Source of the DNA: an uncultured Craurococcus sp.
GTDB lineage: Bacteria > Pseudomonadota > Alphaproteobacteria > Acetobacterales > Acetobacteraceae
Direction of reading: 5' to 3'
DNA: 64,000 bases
Assembly (NCBI GenBank): GCA_902805545.1
Contig: CADCTD010000036.1
Location: 1 to 64,000 of the forward strand
Shown: positions 9,931 through 20,500 of the stretch, in pieces
How positions within the stretch are numbered: the stretch's first letter is position 1
Layout of the letters: each line of letters starts with the position of its first letter
Notes under the pieces: generated by a model
The model's database searches: none
Told to the model about the DNA's origin: nothing
The model's input: only the letters and a program-made list of their open reading frames with translations
Position numbers and translations under genes: made by a program

Positions 9931-11274
9931 GATGGCGGCGGCGGCCTTGCGGTACCCGGCCCGCCGCTCCGGCGGCACCGGGTGCCGCCCGGCGACGCGC
10001 TCCAGCAGCAGCCGCGCATCCTCCTCGAGCCCCGCCTGCATCGCGGCATCGAGGAAGAACTGCTCCAGCACGTCCTGCTGCGCGTGGCTCCCGCCGAGCG
10101 CGTGCATCCCGCCGAGCGCTGGCCGCATTGCCGCAACCGCGCCGGCGAAGTCGCGCCGGCCGTGCCGCAGCACCGCCTCGCAGATCGGCAGCGCATACTG
10201 GCCGATGATCGCGGCATTGCCGCCATTGTGGCTGCGCGCGTAGTCGCGCACCGCCGCCAGCATCCGCTCCGCCGCCTCGAAGCGCTCCGTCACCACCAGC
10301 GCCAGCATGAAATGCGGCAGGTTGAAGCCCTGCTGGCAGTCGCCGATGCGCGCCTCCGCCTTGTCGGCCAGCTCCGCCCAGCGCGACCCGCCATCCACCC
10401 CCTGCAGCCGCAGCCGGTAGAGCATGGAGATGGCGTTCTGCATGTCGATGGCGAGGTCCGGCATCACCTGCGTCACCGGGCTCTCCAGGTTGCGGAAGCG
10501 GCCGTCATAGAGCGCCAGCACCTTGTCGTGCTCGCCCCGCTCGTAGTGGAACAGCGCCCGGTGCCACCAGAGGTGATGGGTGAGGTTGTTCCCCCCCTCC
10601 CAATGCTGCTCGAGCCCCGAGGTCCAGGCGATGCCCTCGCCGCGCCGCCCCTGCATCTCCATCACATGCGCGACGGCATGCGTCGCCCAGAGATCGCCCG
10701 GGTTGATGCCGACCGCCGCCCGGCCCGCGGACTCGCCGACCAGGTAGTTGCCGCATTCCTCATTGGCGAAGGCCTGGCAGGCGAGCACGTTGTGGTAGCC
10801 CGGCTCGTCCGCTCCCCAGCGCGGCAGCACGCCGTTGACGGCCGCCAGCATCATGTCCGCCCGCCCGCGCCAGAAGGCGTTGTAGTGGTGCAGCCGCAGC
10901 GCCAGCAGGTCATGCGGATGGTCCGCCATGATGCCCGTCCAGGCCGCCAGCGCCCGCGCCATGTCGCCCTCCGCCCAGGCCGCGAGCGCCGCCGCATGCG
11001 CCCTCTCACGGGCCGTGCCGCCCGCGGCCAGCGCCCCCGCCTTCGCTGCCGCCTCCAGCGCCGCCGGGGCGAAGGCCGAGTTGGCGGCCAGCATGGCGAA
11101 GGTGCCCTTCAGCAGCACCAGCATCGGGCTCTCGGGGTCGAGCTTCAGCGCCGCCTTCAGCCGCTGCGAGGTATCCGCCCGGTAGAGCAGGAAGCCCTCG
11201 AGCGTCCGGTCATAGCCCGCCGCCACCTCGGCCGAGGCTGCCGTCATCGGCAGGCCTTGCGCGTCCTTCTGCAT
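9922..11274 (-). CDS. Tetratricopeptide repeat protein, TTC38-like
   Basis: MQKDAQGLPMTAASAEVAAGYDRTLEGFLLYRADTSQRLKAALKLDPESPM; HAVAHVMEMQGRRGEGIAW and NLTHHLWWHRALFHYERGEHDKVLALYD resemble TTC38. Confidence 0.75.
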   Translation of the reverse strand: MQKDAQGLPMTAASAEVAAGYDRTLEGFLLYRADTSQRLKAALKLDPESPMLVLLKGTFAMLAANSAFAPAALEAAAKAGALAAGGTARERAHAAALAAWAEGDMARALAAWTGIMADHPHDLLALRLHHYNAFWRGRADMMLAAVNGVLPRWGADEPGYHNVLACQAFANEECGNYLVGESAGRAAVGINPGDLWATHAVAHVMEMQGRRGEGIAWTSGLEQHWEGGNNLTHHLWWHRALFHYERGEHDKVLALYDGRFRNLESPVTQVMPDLAIDMQNAISMLYRLRLQGVDGGSRWAELADKAEARIGDCQQGFNLPHFMLALVVTERFEAAERMLAAVRDYARSHNGGNAAIIGQYALPICEAVLRHGRRDFAGAVAAMRPALGGMHALGGSHAQQDVLEQFFLDAAMQAGLEEDARLLLERVAGRHPVPPERRAGYRKAAAAILH

Positions 11275-11378
11275 GCGTTTCCTCGTCTTTTGGAATTCTT
11301 GTCGAAGCTGGCCGATAACTGGTGTGCTTCCGCCGCTTTGCCGCGGAAGGCTTGCGAGGAGTTGAGAGTCGCCCGGCA

Positions 11379-12614
11379 TCAACGCCCGGCTCGGCCCGCC
11401 AGCCATAGCGTGAGCAGGTCGATCCCCGCCAGCAGGTCATCCGTCTCCATCGCCTCATCCGGGTTGTGGCTGCCGTTGCGGTTGCGGATGAGCAGCATCC
11501 CGGTCGGCACCCCGGCCGCGGCGAAGTTATTGGCGTCATGGCTGCCCGGGCTGTTCATCCGCGGCGGCGCCAGCCCCCGCTGCCGCGCCGCCGCCGCCAG
11601 CTCCTTGACGATCGCCGGATCCATCGCGCCCGGCGCCGCCGCGCTCCGCGGCCCGAGATCGATGGCGACGCCCCGCCGCGCCGCCACCGCGCCCGTCAGC
11701 CCGTGCAGCTTCGCCTCCAGCGCCTTCAGATGAGCCGCGTCATAGGCCCGCAGGTCGAGGCTCATCTCGAACTCGCCCGGCACCACCGTCATCGCATGCC
11801 GCCCGGCCAGGGTATGGAACCGCCCGATGGTGACGGCCATCGGGCGCCGCGCCGCCTCCTCGTCGAGCCAGAGCCGCTCCAGCGCCAGCGCCAGCTCCGC
11901 CCCCGCCAGCGCCGCGTCGTGGCGGAAGCGGTGCGGCAGCCCGGTATGCGCATCCTCCCCAGTGATGCGGATATGCGGATGGCGGAGGTTGCCCGGATTG
12001 GCGAGGCAGAGCGCCACGGGCTGCCCCGCCTCGACCAGCTGCGGCGCCTGCTCGATATGCAGCTCGAGATAGGCCTCGATCCGCCGCGGGTCCCGCAGCG
12101 GCCGCCCGAGCCGCGCCGGATCGCCCCCGCAAGCCGCGATGCAATCGCCGAGGCTCTGCCCGCTCCGCGCATGCGGCAGGTCGAGCGCCCCCTCCGGCAG
12201 CCGCCCGAGCAGGCTGCGGCTGCCGATCAGCCCGAGCCCGAACCACACCGCCTCCTCGCAGCGCAGCGCCAGCACCTCGACCGTGGCCCGCGGCCGGAAC
12301 CCCTCCGCCTGCAGGGCGGCGATGGCGGCGAGCCCCGCCACCACCCCCGCCGCCCCGTCGAAATTCCCCCCATGCACCACGCTGTCGAGATGCGAACCGA
12401 TGAGGACCGGCGCCGCCGCGGGATCGCTCCCCTCCCACCGCATGGCGAGGTTCGCCCCCGCGTCCACCGTGCAGTCGAGGCCGAGCTCCCGGGCCGTCTC
12501 CGCCATCAGCGCCATGGCGGCATTCTCGCCCGGCCCGAAGGCCTCGCGCGTGATCCCCGGCGGATCGGCGCCGATCACCGCCAGCCGGTCCAGCAGCCCC
12601 TGGACAAGGCTCAA
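11379..12614 (-). CDS. M20-type Zn-dependent hydantoinase/carbamoylase-family amidase
   Basis: GSHLDSVVHGGNFDGAAGVVAGLAAI, LELHIEQAPQLVEAG, SPGSHDANNFAAAGVPTGMLLIRNRNGSHNPDE. The likely start is TTG overlapping the CaiB stop (TTGA). Confidence 0.85.
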   Translation of the reverse strand: MSLVQGLLDRLAVIGADPPGITREAFGPGENAAMALMAETARELGLDCTVDAGANLAMRWEGSDPAAAPVLIGSHLDSVVHGGNFDGAAGVVAGLAAIAALQAEGFRPRATVEVLALRCEEAVWFGLGLIGSRSLLGRLPEGALDLPHARSGQSLGDCIAACGGDPARLGRPLRDPRRIEAYLELHIEQAPQLVEAGQPVALCLANPGNLRHPHIRITGEDAHTGLPHRFRHDAALAGAELALALERLWLDEEAARRPMAVTIGRFHTLAGRHAMTVVPGEFEMSLDLRAYDAAHLKALEAKLHGLTGAVAARRGVAIDLGPRSAAAPGAMDPAIVKELAAAARQRGLAPPRMNSPGSHDANNFAAAGVPTGMLLIRNRNGSHNPDEAMETDDLLAGIDLLTLWLAGRAGR

Positions 12615-13729
12615 AGCCCAAGTTCCGCCAGCACCGCCCCGGTATGCTCGCCGAGCGCCGGTGCCGGCACGCTCCAGGGCCCGAGCCCCGGCAGCCTGGG
12701 GAAGGGCAGGGTGCCGAGCCCCGGCTGCTCGAGCGGCACCGCGGCGCCGACCGCCTGCACATGCGGGTCCGCCAGCCAGTCGAGCGGCGTGTTGACCAGG
12801 TCGCAGAGCATCCGCGCCGACTGGTAGCGCGCCACCCATTCCGTCGCCGGGCTTCGCGTGAAGGCCTCCCGAAGCAGCGGCAGCAGCGCCTCCCGGTGCT
12901 CCGCCCGCGCGGCGAAGCTGGCGAAGCGCGGGTCCTCCACCAGCTCCGGCAGGCCGGCGATCCCGCAGAGCGTGGCGAATTCCGGCTCCCGCAGCATCGC
13001 CACCATGAACCAGCGCCCGTCGCTGCCCTGGTATGTCCCCGAAGGCACGTTGGCGAGCGGCGGCACCCGCCCGAGCAGCCCCTGCTCGGCGACGTTGAAG
13101 GCCATCAGCGCCGCCGCCGCCTGCATCAGCGAGACATCGAGCACCCGCCGCCGCGGCGCCGTCCCCGCCACCCGGTCCCGCGACTGCTCGGCCAGCGCCG
13201 CCTGCACCGCGGCGAAGGCCGAGATGCCGGTGACCATGTCGACCGTCATCAGGTTGCCGGTGCGGTGCGGCACGCCATCCATGCCGATATTGAGCGAGAC
13301 CATCCCCGAATAGGCCTGCGCCACGCTGTCCGTGCAGGGCCGCTCGGAATGCGGCCCCTGCTGCCCGAAGCCCGAAATGGAGAGGAAGACGATGTCGGCC
13401 TTGCCCGCCTCCGGCACCACGCCGATGCGCCGCGCGACGCCGGGGCGGAAGGCCTCCAGCATCACGTCCGCCCGCGCCGCCAGCGCCTTGAAGGCCGCGC
13501 GCCCCCGCTCCTCCTGCAGGTCGAGCACCACGCTCCGCTTGCCGCGGTTGAAGGCGACATGCATGGCGCTCTGCGTGCCCTCCCGGGTCGAGAGGCCGCG
13601 GGACCAGTCGCCGGCCGGCGGCTCCACCTTGACGACCTCCGCCCCGCAGGCCGCGAGCAGCGTCGCGCAATAGGGTCCGGCGATCCCTTGGCTGGCATCC
13701 AGCACGAAGAGCCCCTGGTAAGGCTGCAT
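12611..13729 (-). CDS. CaiB/BaiF family CoA-transferase
   Basis: MQPYQGLFVLDASQGIAGPYCATLLAACGAEVVKVEPPAGDWSRG; FNRGKRSVVLDL. Confidence 0.92.
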   Translation of the reverse strand: MQPYQGLFVLDASQGIAGPYCATLLAACGAEVVKVEPPAGDWSRGLSTREGTQSAMHVAFNRGKRSVVLDLQEERGRAAFKALAARADVMLEAFRPGVARRIGVVPEAGKADIVFLSISGFGQQGPHSERPCTDSVAQAYSGMVSLNIGMDGVPHRTGNLMTVDMVTGISAFAAVQAALAEQSRDRVAGTAPRRRVLDVSLMQAAAALMAFNVAEQGLLGRVPPLANVPSGTYQGSDGRWFMVAMLREPEFATLCGIAGLPELVEDPRFASFAARAEHREALLPLLREAFTRSPATEWVARYQSARMLCDLVNTPLDWLADPHVQAVGAAVPLEQPGLGTLPFPRLPGLGPWSVPAPALGEHTGAVLAELGL

Positions 13730-13776
13730 GGCGTTTCCTCCCGCGTCGCTGCGCCCTATCCTGCCCGGAACCACGG

Positions 13777-14754
13777 ATGAGGGAAGGGGCGGGGATGCGG
13801 ATCACGCGGAGGGCGGCGATCGGCCTGGTCGCGGCACCCGGATTGGCAAGGGCCGAGGACTGGCCCGCCCGACCCGTCCGCTTCGTCATCCCCTATCCGC
13901 CGGGCGGGCCGACCGACATCCTCGGCCGCGTCGTCACCACCCGCCTCGCAGGGGACCTCCACCAGCCGATGGTGGTCGAGAACCGCGCCGGCGCCTCCGG
14001 CGTCATCGGCTCCGAGGTCGTGGCCCGGGCCGCGCCGGACGGCGCAACCTTCCTGGTCAACGCCTCCATCCACCTCATCATCCCGCACCTGAACCCCTCG
14101 ATGCCCTTCGATGCGGTGGCGGACTTCACCCCGGTCACCAACATCGCCACGGTGCCGCTGGTCGCCGTGGTGAACCCGGCCCTGCCGGTGCGGACCATCC
14201 CAGAGCTGATCGCCTATCTCAAGGCGAACCCTGGCCGGGTTTCCTACGCCTCCTCCGGCAATGGCTCCGCGCTCCATCTCGCGGGGGAGATGTTCAAGCT
14301 GATGACGGGGACGGAGATGGTCCATGTCCCCTACCGCGGCGCCGGGCCGGCGGTGCAGGACCTGATCGCCGGCACCATCCAGCTGATGTTCGACAGCATC
14401 CCGAGCAGCGCCGCCGCCGTCCGCTCCGGCCTGCTCCGCCCGCTGGCGGTGACGACGACCCAGCGGACCGCCGCCTATCCGGACCTGCCGACCGTCGCCG
14501 AGGCCGGCCTCCCCGGCTTCGAGATCGCCACCTGGTACGCCATCTGGGGCCCGCCCCGCCTGCCGCCCGCCATCGCGCTCCGCCTGCAGGGGGCCGTCGC
14601 CGCCGCCGTCCAGGCGCCCGAGGTGCGGGAGCGGCTGGCGGCCCTCGGCGCCGACCCGGTGGCCGACAGCCCGGCGGAGTTCGCGGCCTTCTGCCGCCGC
14701 GAATACGACCGCTGGGGCCGCCTGGTCCGCGACGCCAAGGTGAGGCTCGACTGA
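13777..14754 (+). CDS. Tripartite tricarboxylate transporter substrate-binding protein (Bug family)
   Basis: WPARPVRFVIPYPPGGPTDILGRVV, VVENRAGASGVIGSEVVARAAPDG, VPYRGAGPAVQDLIAGTIQLMFD. Confidence 0.93.
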   Translation: MREGAGMRITRRAAIGLVAAPGLARAEDWPARPVRFVIPYPPGGPTDILGRVVTTRLAGDLHQPMVVENRAGASGVIGSEVVARAAPDGATFLVNASIHLIIPHLNPSMPFDAVADFTPVTNIATVPLVAVVNPALPVRTIPELIAYLKANPGRVSYASSGNGSALHLAGEMFKLMTGTEMVHVPYRGAGPAVQDLIAGTIQLMFDSIPSSAAAVRSGLLRPLAVTTTQRTAAYPDLPTVAEAGLPGFEIATWYAIWGPPRLPPAIALRLQGAVAAAVQAPEVRERLAALGADPVADSPAEFAAFCRREYDRWGRLVRDAKVRLD

Positions 14755-15758
14755 TGCGCGCCGTCATCTGCGAATCCTGGCGCGAGTTCGACGCGCTGGA
14801 GCTGAAGGACGTCCCCCCGCCGCCGATGCGCCCCGGCGGCGTCCGCATCCGCGTCGAGGCCGCCGGCGTCTCCTTCGCCACGCAACTCGTCGTCGCCGGC
14901 AAGTACCAGCGCAAGCCCCCGCTGCCCTTCACCCCGGGGACCGAGATCGCCGGCAGGGTGATCGAGAGCGCGCCGGACGTGGCGGACCCGCTGCCCCCCG
15001 GCACCCGCGTCTTCGCCGTGCTCGACTGGGGCGGCATGGCGGAGGAGGCGGTGGCGGATGCCATCCATGTCGTCCCCATCCCCGACGGCCTGCCGCTCGA
15101 GCCCGCGGTCGCCATGCCGATCAGCTACCCGACCGCCGCCGCCGCCCTGCTCTGGCGGGCGCGGCTCGCCCCCGGCCAATGGGTGCTGGTCCATGGCGCC
15201 GCCGCCGGCGTCGGCCTCGCCGGGGTGGAGGTGGCTCGCGCCCTCGGCGCCCGCGTCATCGCCCGCTGCGGCGCCTCGAAGCGCGGCGTCCCGCTCGCCC
15301 GCGGCGCCGACCTCGTCCTCGACAGCGCCGAGCCCTTCCGCGCGGCCGTGCTCGAGGCGACGGGCGGCACCGGCGTCGCCGCCGTGCTGGATACGCTCGG
15401 CGGCCCGGCCTTCGACGAGGGGCTCCGCTGCCTCGGCGATGGCGGCACGCTGGTCACCATCGGCTTCGCCGCCGGCGGCATCCCGCAGCTTCCGGTGAAT
15501 CTGCTGCTGCTGAAGAACATCGCCGTCGCCGGCCTCAACTGGGGCAGCTATGTCGGCTGGTCCCCCGGCGACAACCGCCGGCTCCACGCGCCCCGTGCCC
15601 GCGCGCTCTGGTCCCAGCTTGTCCAGTGGTGGAGCGACGGCCTGCTCCGCCCGGAGGTGCATGCCGCCTTCCCCCTCGCCCGGTTCCGCGAGGCCATGGC
15701 CGAGGTGCAGGGCCGCCGCGCCAGCGGCCGGGTGGTGCTGCGCCCGGGCGAGGCGTAG
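14754..15758 (+). CDS. NADPH:quinone oxidoreductase, zinc-binding alcohol dehydrogenase superfamily
   Basis: MRAVICESWREFDALELKDVPPPPMRPGGVRIRVEAAGVSFA; VLVHGAAAGVGLAGVEVARALGARVIA. Start overlaps the Bug gene stop (TGATG). Confidence 0.9.
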   Translation: MRAVICESWREFDALELKDVPPPPMRPGGVRIRVEAAGVSFATQLVVAGKYQRKPPLPFTPGTEIAGRVIESAPDVADPLPPGTRVFAVLDWGGMAEEAVADAIHVVPIPDGLPLEPAVAMPISYPTAAAALLWRARLAPGQWVLVHGAAAGVGLAGVEVARALGARVIARCGASKRGVPLARGADLVLDSAEPFRAAVLEATGGTGVAAVLDTLGGPAFDEGLRCLGDGGTLVTIGFAAGGIPQLPVNLLLLKNIAVAGLNWGSYVGWSPGDNRRLHAPRARALWSQLVQWWSDGLLRPEVHAAFPLARFREAMAEVQGRRASGRVVLRPGEA

Positions 15759-15768
15759 AACTGCCCGG

Positions 15769-17208
15769 ATGAGCGAGACCAGCGCGCCGAAGCCGAAGCC
15801 CGACCCGCGCCTCACCGCCGCCATCGTCGCCAGCGCGCTCTTCATGCAGAATCTCGACAGCGCCGCGGTGACGACGGCGCTGCCCGCCATGGCGGCCGAT
15901 ATGGGGGTCGAGCCCGCCCGCCTCGGCGCCGCCATCACCTCCTACCTCGTCGCGCTCACCGTCTTCATCCCCGTCTCCGGCTGGGTCGCCGACCGCTTCG
16001 GGGCCAAGCGCGTCTTCATGGCGGCGATCGCCGTCTTCACCCTCGCCTCCGTCCTCTGCGGCCGTGCCACCGGCGTGCCGGAGATGATCGCCGCCCGCGT
16101 CTTCCAGGGCATCGGCGGGGCGATGATGGTGCCCGTCGCCCGCCTTCTCCTGCTCCGCCAGGTCCGCAAGGAGGAGATGCTGAGCGCCATGACCTGGCTG
16201 ACGATGCCCGCCATGATCGGCCCGATCAGCGGCCCGCCCCTCGGCGGCTTCCTGACGGACGCCTTCGGCTGGCAATCCGTCTTCCTCATCAACGTCCCGA
16301 TCGGGGTGCTCGGCCTCGCCCTGGTCGCCTGGAAGATCGAGGACGTCCCGCCCGGCGACCCGGGCCCGCCCGACGTGGTCGGCCTGCTGCTGATCGGCCT
16401 GGCGCTCGCCCTCTTCATGTTCGGCCTCGAGACCGTCGGCCGCGGCGTGGTGGTCGAGGGCATCGCGGAGGCTTCGCTCGTCCTCGGCCTGATGTTCGGC
16501 TGGGCCGCCATCCGCCATTGCCGCCGGGCGAAGCGCCCCGCCATCGACCTCTCGCTGCTCCGGGTCAGCACCTTCAGCCAGGGGGTGATGGTCGGCAGCC
16601 TGTTCCGCATCGGCGCCGGGGCGACGCCCTTCCTCGTGCCGATGCTGCTCCAGGTCGGCTTCGGCAAGACCGCCTCGGCGGCCGGCCTCGTCTCCTTCGC
16701 GACCGCCCTCGGCGCCCTGGCGATGAAGCCGCTGGCCCGGCCCATCCTCCGCCGCTACGGCTTCCGCGCCGTGCTGATCGCCACCTCGGTGCTGTCCGCC
16801 GCCGGCATCGCGGTTGCCGCGCTCTTCACCCCCGCCTGGCCGCTCTCGGCGATCTTCCTGCTGCTGGCGCTCGGCGGGCTGTTCCGCAGCCTGCAGTTCA
16901 CTGCGCTGAACACCCTCGCCTTCGCCGACATCCCGGGGCCGCGCCTTTCGGCCGCCACCAGCTTCTCCGGCACGGCGCAGCAATTGGCACCTGCGCTCGG
17001 CGTCGTCCTGGCGACGACCAGCCTCGAGCTCAGCAAGTCCCTCGCCGGCCACCACACGGCGACGGTCCCCGACTTCGCCGTCGCCTTCATCGTCGCGGCG
17101 GTGGTGGTGCTGGCCTCCTGCCCGCTCTTCCTCCGCCTCGCCCCCGATGCGGGCGCCGAGGTCAGCGGCCACCGGCCGCTCGCCGCCCGGCGCGCCCCCG
17201 CGGAGTGA
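15769..17208 (+). CDS. MFS transporter, DHA2/EmrB-like
   Basis: ALFMQNLDSAAVTTALPAMAADMGVEP; GWVADRFGAKRVF; about 14 hydrophobic segments. Confidence 0.88.
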   Translation: MSETSAPKPKPDPRLTAAIVASALFMQNLDSAAVTTALPAMAADMGVEPARLGAAITSYLVALTVFIPVSGWVADRFGAKRVFMAAIAVFTLASVLCGRATGVPEMIAARVFQGIGGAMMVPVARLLLLRQVRKEEMLSAMTWLTMPAMIGPISGPPLGGFLTDAFGWQSVFLINVPIGVLGLALVAWKIEDVPPGDPGPPDVVGLLLIGLALALFMFGLETVGRGVVVEGIAEASLVLGLMFGWAAIRHCRRAKRPAIDLSLLRVSTFSQGVMVGSLFRIGAGATPFLVPMLLQVGFGKTASAAGLVSFATALGALAMKPLARPILRRYGFRAVLIATSVLSAAGIAVAALFTPAWPLSAIFLLLALGGLFRSLQFTALNTLAFADIPGPRLSAATSFSGTAQQLAPALGVVLATTSLELSKSLAGHHTATVPDFAVAFIVAAVVVLASCPLFLRLAPDAGAEVSGHRPLAARRAPAE

Positions 17209-17541
17209 TCAGTCGACGATGAAGAGCTTCGCCCCGGTGCGGGTGGAGGAGCGATGCGCCGCATCACCGAAATCGGAGACCTGGTAGCTCATCCCTGGCC
17301 TGAGGACGAAGCGCCGCCCGTCCCTGAGCTCCGTCTCCAGCTCCCCCTCGAGCACGTAGAGCACATGCCCCCGGTCGCACCAGTGATCGGCGAGGTAGCC
17401 CGGCGAATACTCCACCTGCCGGATGCGCAGGTCGCCGATCTCGAGCGTCCGCCAGATGGCCTCGCCCGCCTCGCCCGGATGCCGCGTCTCCGCGACACGC
17501 GCCCAGTCGGTGACGGTGAAGGGCAGGGGAGGGATCCTCAT
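17209..17541 (-). CDS. DHCW motif cupin fold protein
   Basis: 110 aa MRIPPLPFTVTDWARV ... YSPGYLADHWCDRGHVLYVLEGELETEL ... GMSYQVSDFGDAAHRSSTRTGAKLFIVD. ATG overlaps the RND gene stop (ATGA). Confidence 0.85.
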   Translation of the reverse strand: MRIPPLPFTVTDWARVAETRHPGEAGEAIWRTLEIGDLRIRQVEYSPGYLADHWCDRGHVLYVLEGELETELRDGRRFVLRPGMSYQVSDFGDAAHRSSTRTGAKLFIVD

Positions 17542-20500
17542 TCCGCCGGCGCCGCGCCGACCGGCGCCTGGCGCCGCTTCAGGGTCAGCCGCCGCGCCAG
17601 CCCGTCGAAGCCGAGATAGAGCACCGGCGTCACGAAGAGCGTCAGCACCTGGCTGACCGCCAGCCCGCCGACCACCGCGAGGCCGAGCGGCTGCCGCAGC
17701 TCCGCCGCTGCGCCCCAGCCAGCCGCGATCGGCACCGCGCCCGCACCGGCGGCCAGCGTCGTCATCAGGATCGGCCGGAACCGCAGCAAACATGCTTCAC
17801 GCACCGCCGCGAAAGCCGGTGCCCCCGCCCGCTGCCGTTGCAGCGCCACGTCGACGATCATGATGGCGTTCTTCTTCACCAGGCCTATCAGCAGCAGCAC
17901 GCCGATCACCGCGATGACCGACAGGTCGAGCCCGAAGGCATAGAGGGTGAGGAAGGCCCCGAGCGCCGCCGCCGGCAGGCCGGAGAGGATGGTCAGCGGG
18001 TGGATCAGGCTCTCATACAGCACGCCGAGCACCAGGTAGACGATGGCAATCGCCGCCAGCACCAGCGCCCCCTGGCCTGCCAGCGCCTCCTGGAAGACCT
18101 GCGCCGCGCCGCTGAAGCCGGTGACGATGGTGGGCGGCATCCCCACCTCGCGCTCCGCGGCGCGGATGGCGTTCACCGCATCGCCCAGCGCCACGCCGGG
18201 CGGCGTGTTGAAGCCGATGACGACGGCCGGCAGCTGCCCCTGATGCGAGACGTTGAGCGGCCCCGACTTCCGCTCGATGCTGGCCACCGCCGACAGCGGC
18301 ACCAGCCGCCCGGTACTCGAGCGGATATGGAGCTTCGCCAGCCCCGTCTCGTCCCGCTGGTCCTCCGGCAGCGCCTCCAGGATCACCTGATAGGCATTGG
18401 CCTGTCCGTAGAGCGTCGAGATCTGGCGCGCGCCGAAGGCCGAGAACAGCGCCTGGCGCACCGCATCCACCGAGACGCCGAGCGAGGTCGCCCGGTCGCG
18501 GTTGACGTTCACCTGCACCACCGGGCTGTCGACCTGCAGGTCGGTGTTCACGTCCTGCAGCAGCGGGATCTTGAGGAGCTGCTGCTCCATCCGCGGCGCC
18601 CAGTCGTAGAGCTCGTCGAGGCGCAGCCCCTGCAGCGAGTAGAGATAGAGCGTCCGCGTCTGGCGCGAGCCGAAATTGAGGTTCTGGATCGGCTGGACGA
18701 AGACGCGGAGGCCGGGGATCTGGCTCGTCTCCCGCCGGAGCTGCTGGATGACACGGACGATGCCCGGCCGCTCGTCCGCCGGCTTCAGCTCGACGAAGAG
18801 CCGCCCCTGGTTGATCGAGATGGACCCGCCCGCCGCGCCGATGTTGGAGACGACATTCGCCACCGCCGGGTTCTCGCGGAGCTTGCGCGAGAGCTCGTTC
18901 TGCCGCTCCACCATCGCGGCGAAGGAGGCGCCGCGCGGCCCCTCCGTGTTGATCGCCAGCAGCCCGGTATCCTCGATCGGGAAGAAGCCCTTCGGGATGG
19001 TCACCGCCATGTAGCCCGCCGCCCCGAGCGAGGCGAAGAAGGCGAGCCAGACGAGGGAGCGGAAGCGCAGCGCGAAATCGAGCATGACGGCATAGCCGCG
19101 CTCGATCCCGCCCACCAGCCGCTCCAGCACCCGCTCGACGAGGCCGGGCCGGCCATGCGCCGGCAGGCGCGAGGCCATCAGCGGCGTCAGCGTGAGCGAG
19201 ACGATGCAGGAGGCGATGACCGCGAGCGAGACGGTGGCGGCGAAGGCGTTGAACACGCGCCCCACCACGCCCCCCATCAGCAGGATCGGCAGGAAGACCG
19301 CGACCAGCGAGAGGGTGATCGAGAGCACGGTGAAGCCGATCTCCCGCGAGCCCTTGATGGCGGCCGGGATGGGCGCCATCCCCTCCTCGATGTGGCGCAT
19401 GATCGCCTCGAGCACGACGATCGCATCGTCCACCACCAGCCCGACCGCGATGGTCAGCCCCAGCAGCGTCACGTTGTCGATGCCGTAGCCCATCAGGTAC
19501 ATCAGCCCGAAGGCGACGCAGAGGCTGATCGGCACCGCAACGGTCGGGATCAGCGTCGCGCTCAGCTTGCGGAGGAAGATGAAGCAGACCAGCACCACCA
19601 GGCCGATGGCGATGGCAAGGCTCTCCTGGACGTCATGCACCGCGGCCCGGATGGAGAGCGAGCGGTCCAGCATGATGTTGATCTTCGCCCCCGGCGGCAG
19701 CGCCGCCTCCAGCGCCGGGATGCTGGCCTTCACCCCATCCACCACCTCGACGGTGTTCGCGTCCGGCTGCCGCAGCACGGCCAGCACCAGCGCCCGCTCG
19801 TCATTCCGCCAGGCGGCGATGCGCTCATTCGCCACGCCGTCCGCCACCTGGGCGATCTCGCTCAGCCGCACCGGCGAATTCGGCTTGCCGGCGACGACGA
19901 GGTTGCCGAAGGCGGCCGCATCCTGTGGCTGGTCGTTGGCCCGCAGGGTGAGCTGCTGCCGCTGCCCGTTCATCAGCCCGACCGGCGTCGCCGAATTGGC
20001 CTGGGCGATGGCCTGCTGCATCGTGTCGAAGGCGAGCCCCATGGCCGCGATCCTGTCCGGGTCGAGCCGGACGCGCACGGCGTAGAGCTGCTCGCCATAG
20101 GTCTGCACCTGCGCCACGCCCGGCACGCGCGAGAGGGCCGGGCTGACGATCGTGCTGACCAAGTCATTCAGGTAGTAGAGCGGCTTGTCGCCGCCCGAGA
20201 TGGTCAGCAGCACCACCGGCGCATCCGCCGGGTTCACCTTGCGGTAGTTGGGCGGCACCAGCATGTCGACCGGCAGCCGCCGCTGCGCCCGGGTCAGCGC
20301 CGCCTGCACGTCCTGCGCCGCCGCGTCGATGTTCTTCGACAGCACGAATTGCACGGTGATCTGCGAGGTGTCCTGCCCGTTGATCGAACTCATCGAGTCG
20401 ACGCCGGCGATGGTCGAGAGCTCGCGCTCGATCGGCAGGGCGACGCTCGTCGCCATCGTCTCCGGGCTGGCGCCCGGGAAATTGGCGAAGATGGTGATGA

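Noticed and set aside
11327-11349. CTTCCGC-N9-GCGGAAG hairpin downstream of the M20 amidase gene
   Set aside because: Only a 7-bp stem without a T tract; too weak to call a terminator or regulator.
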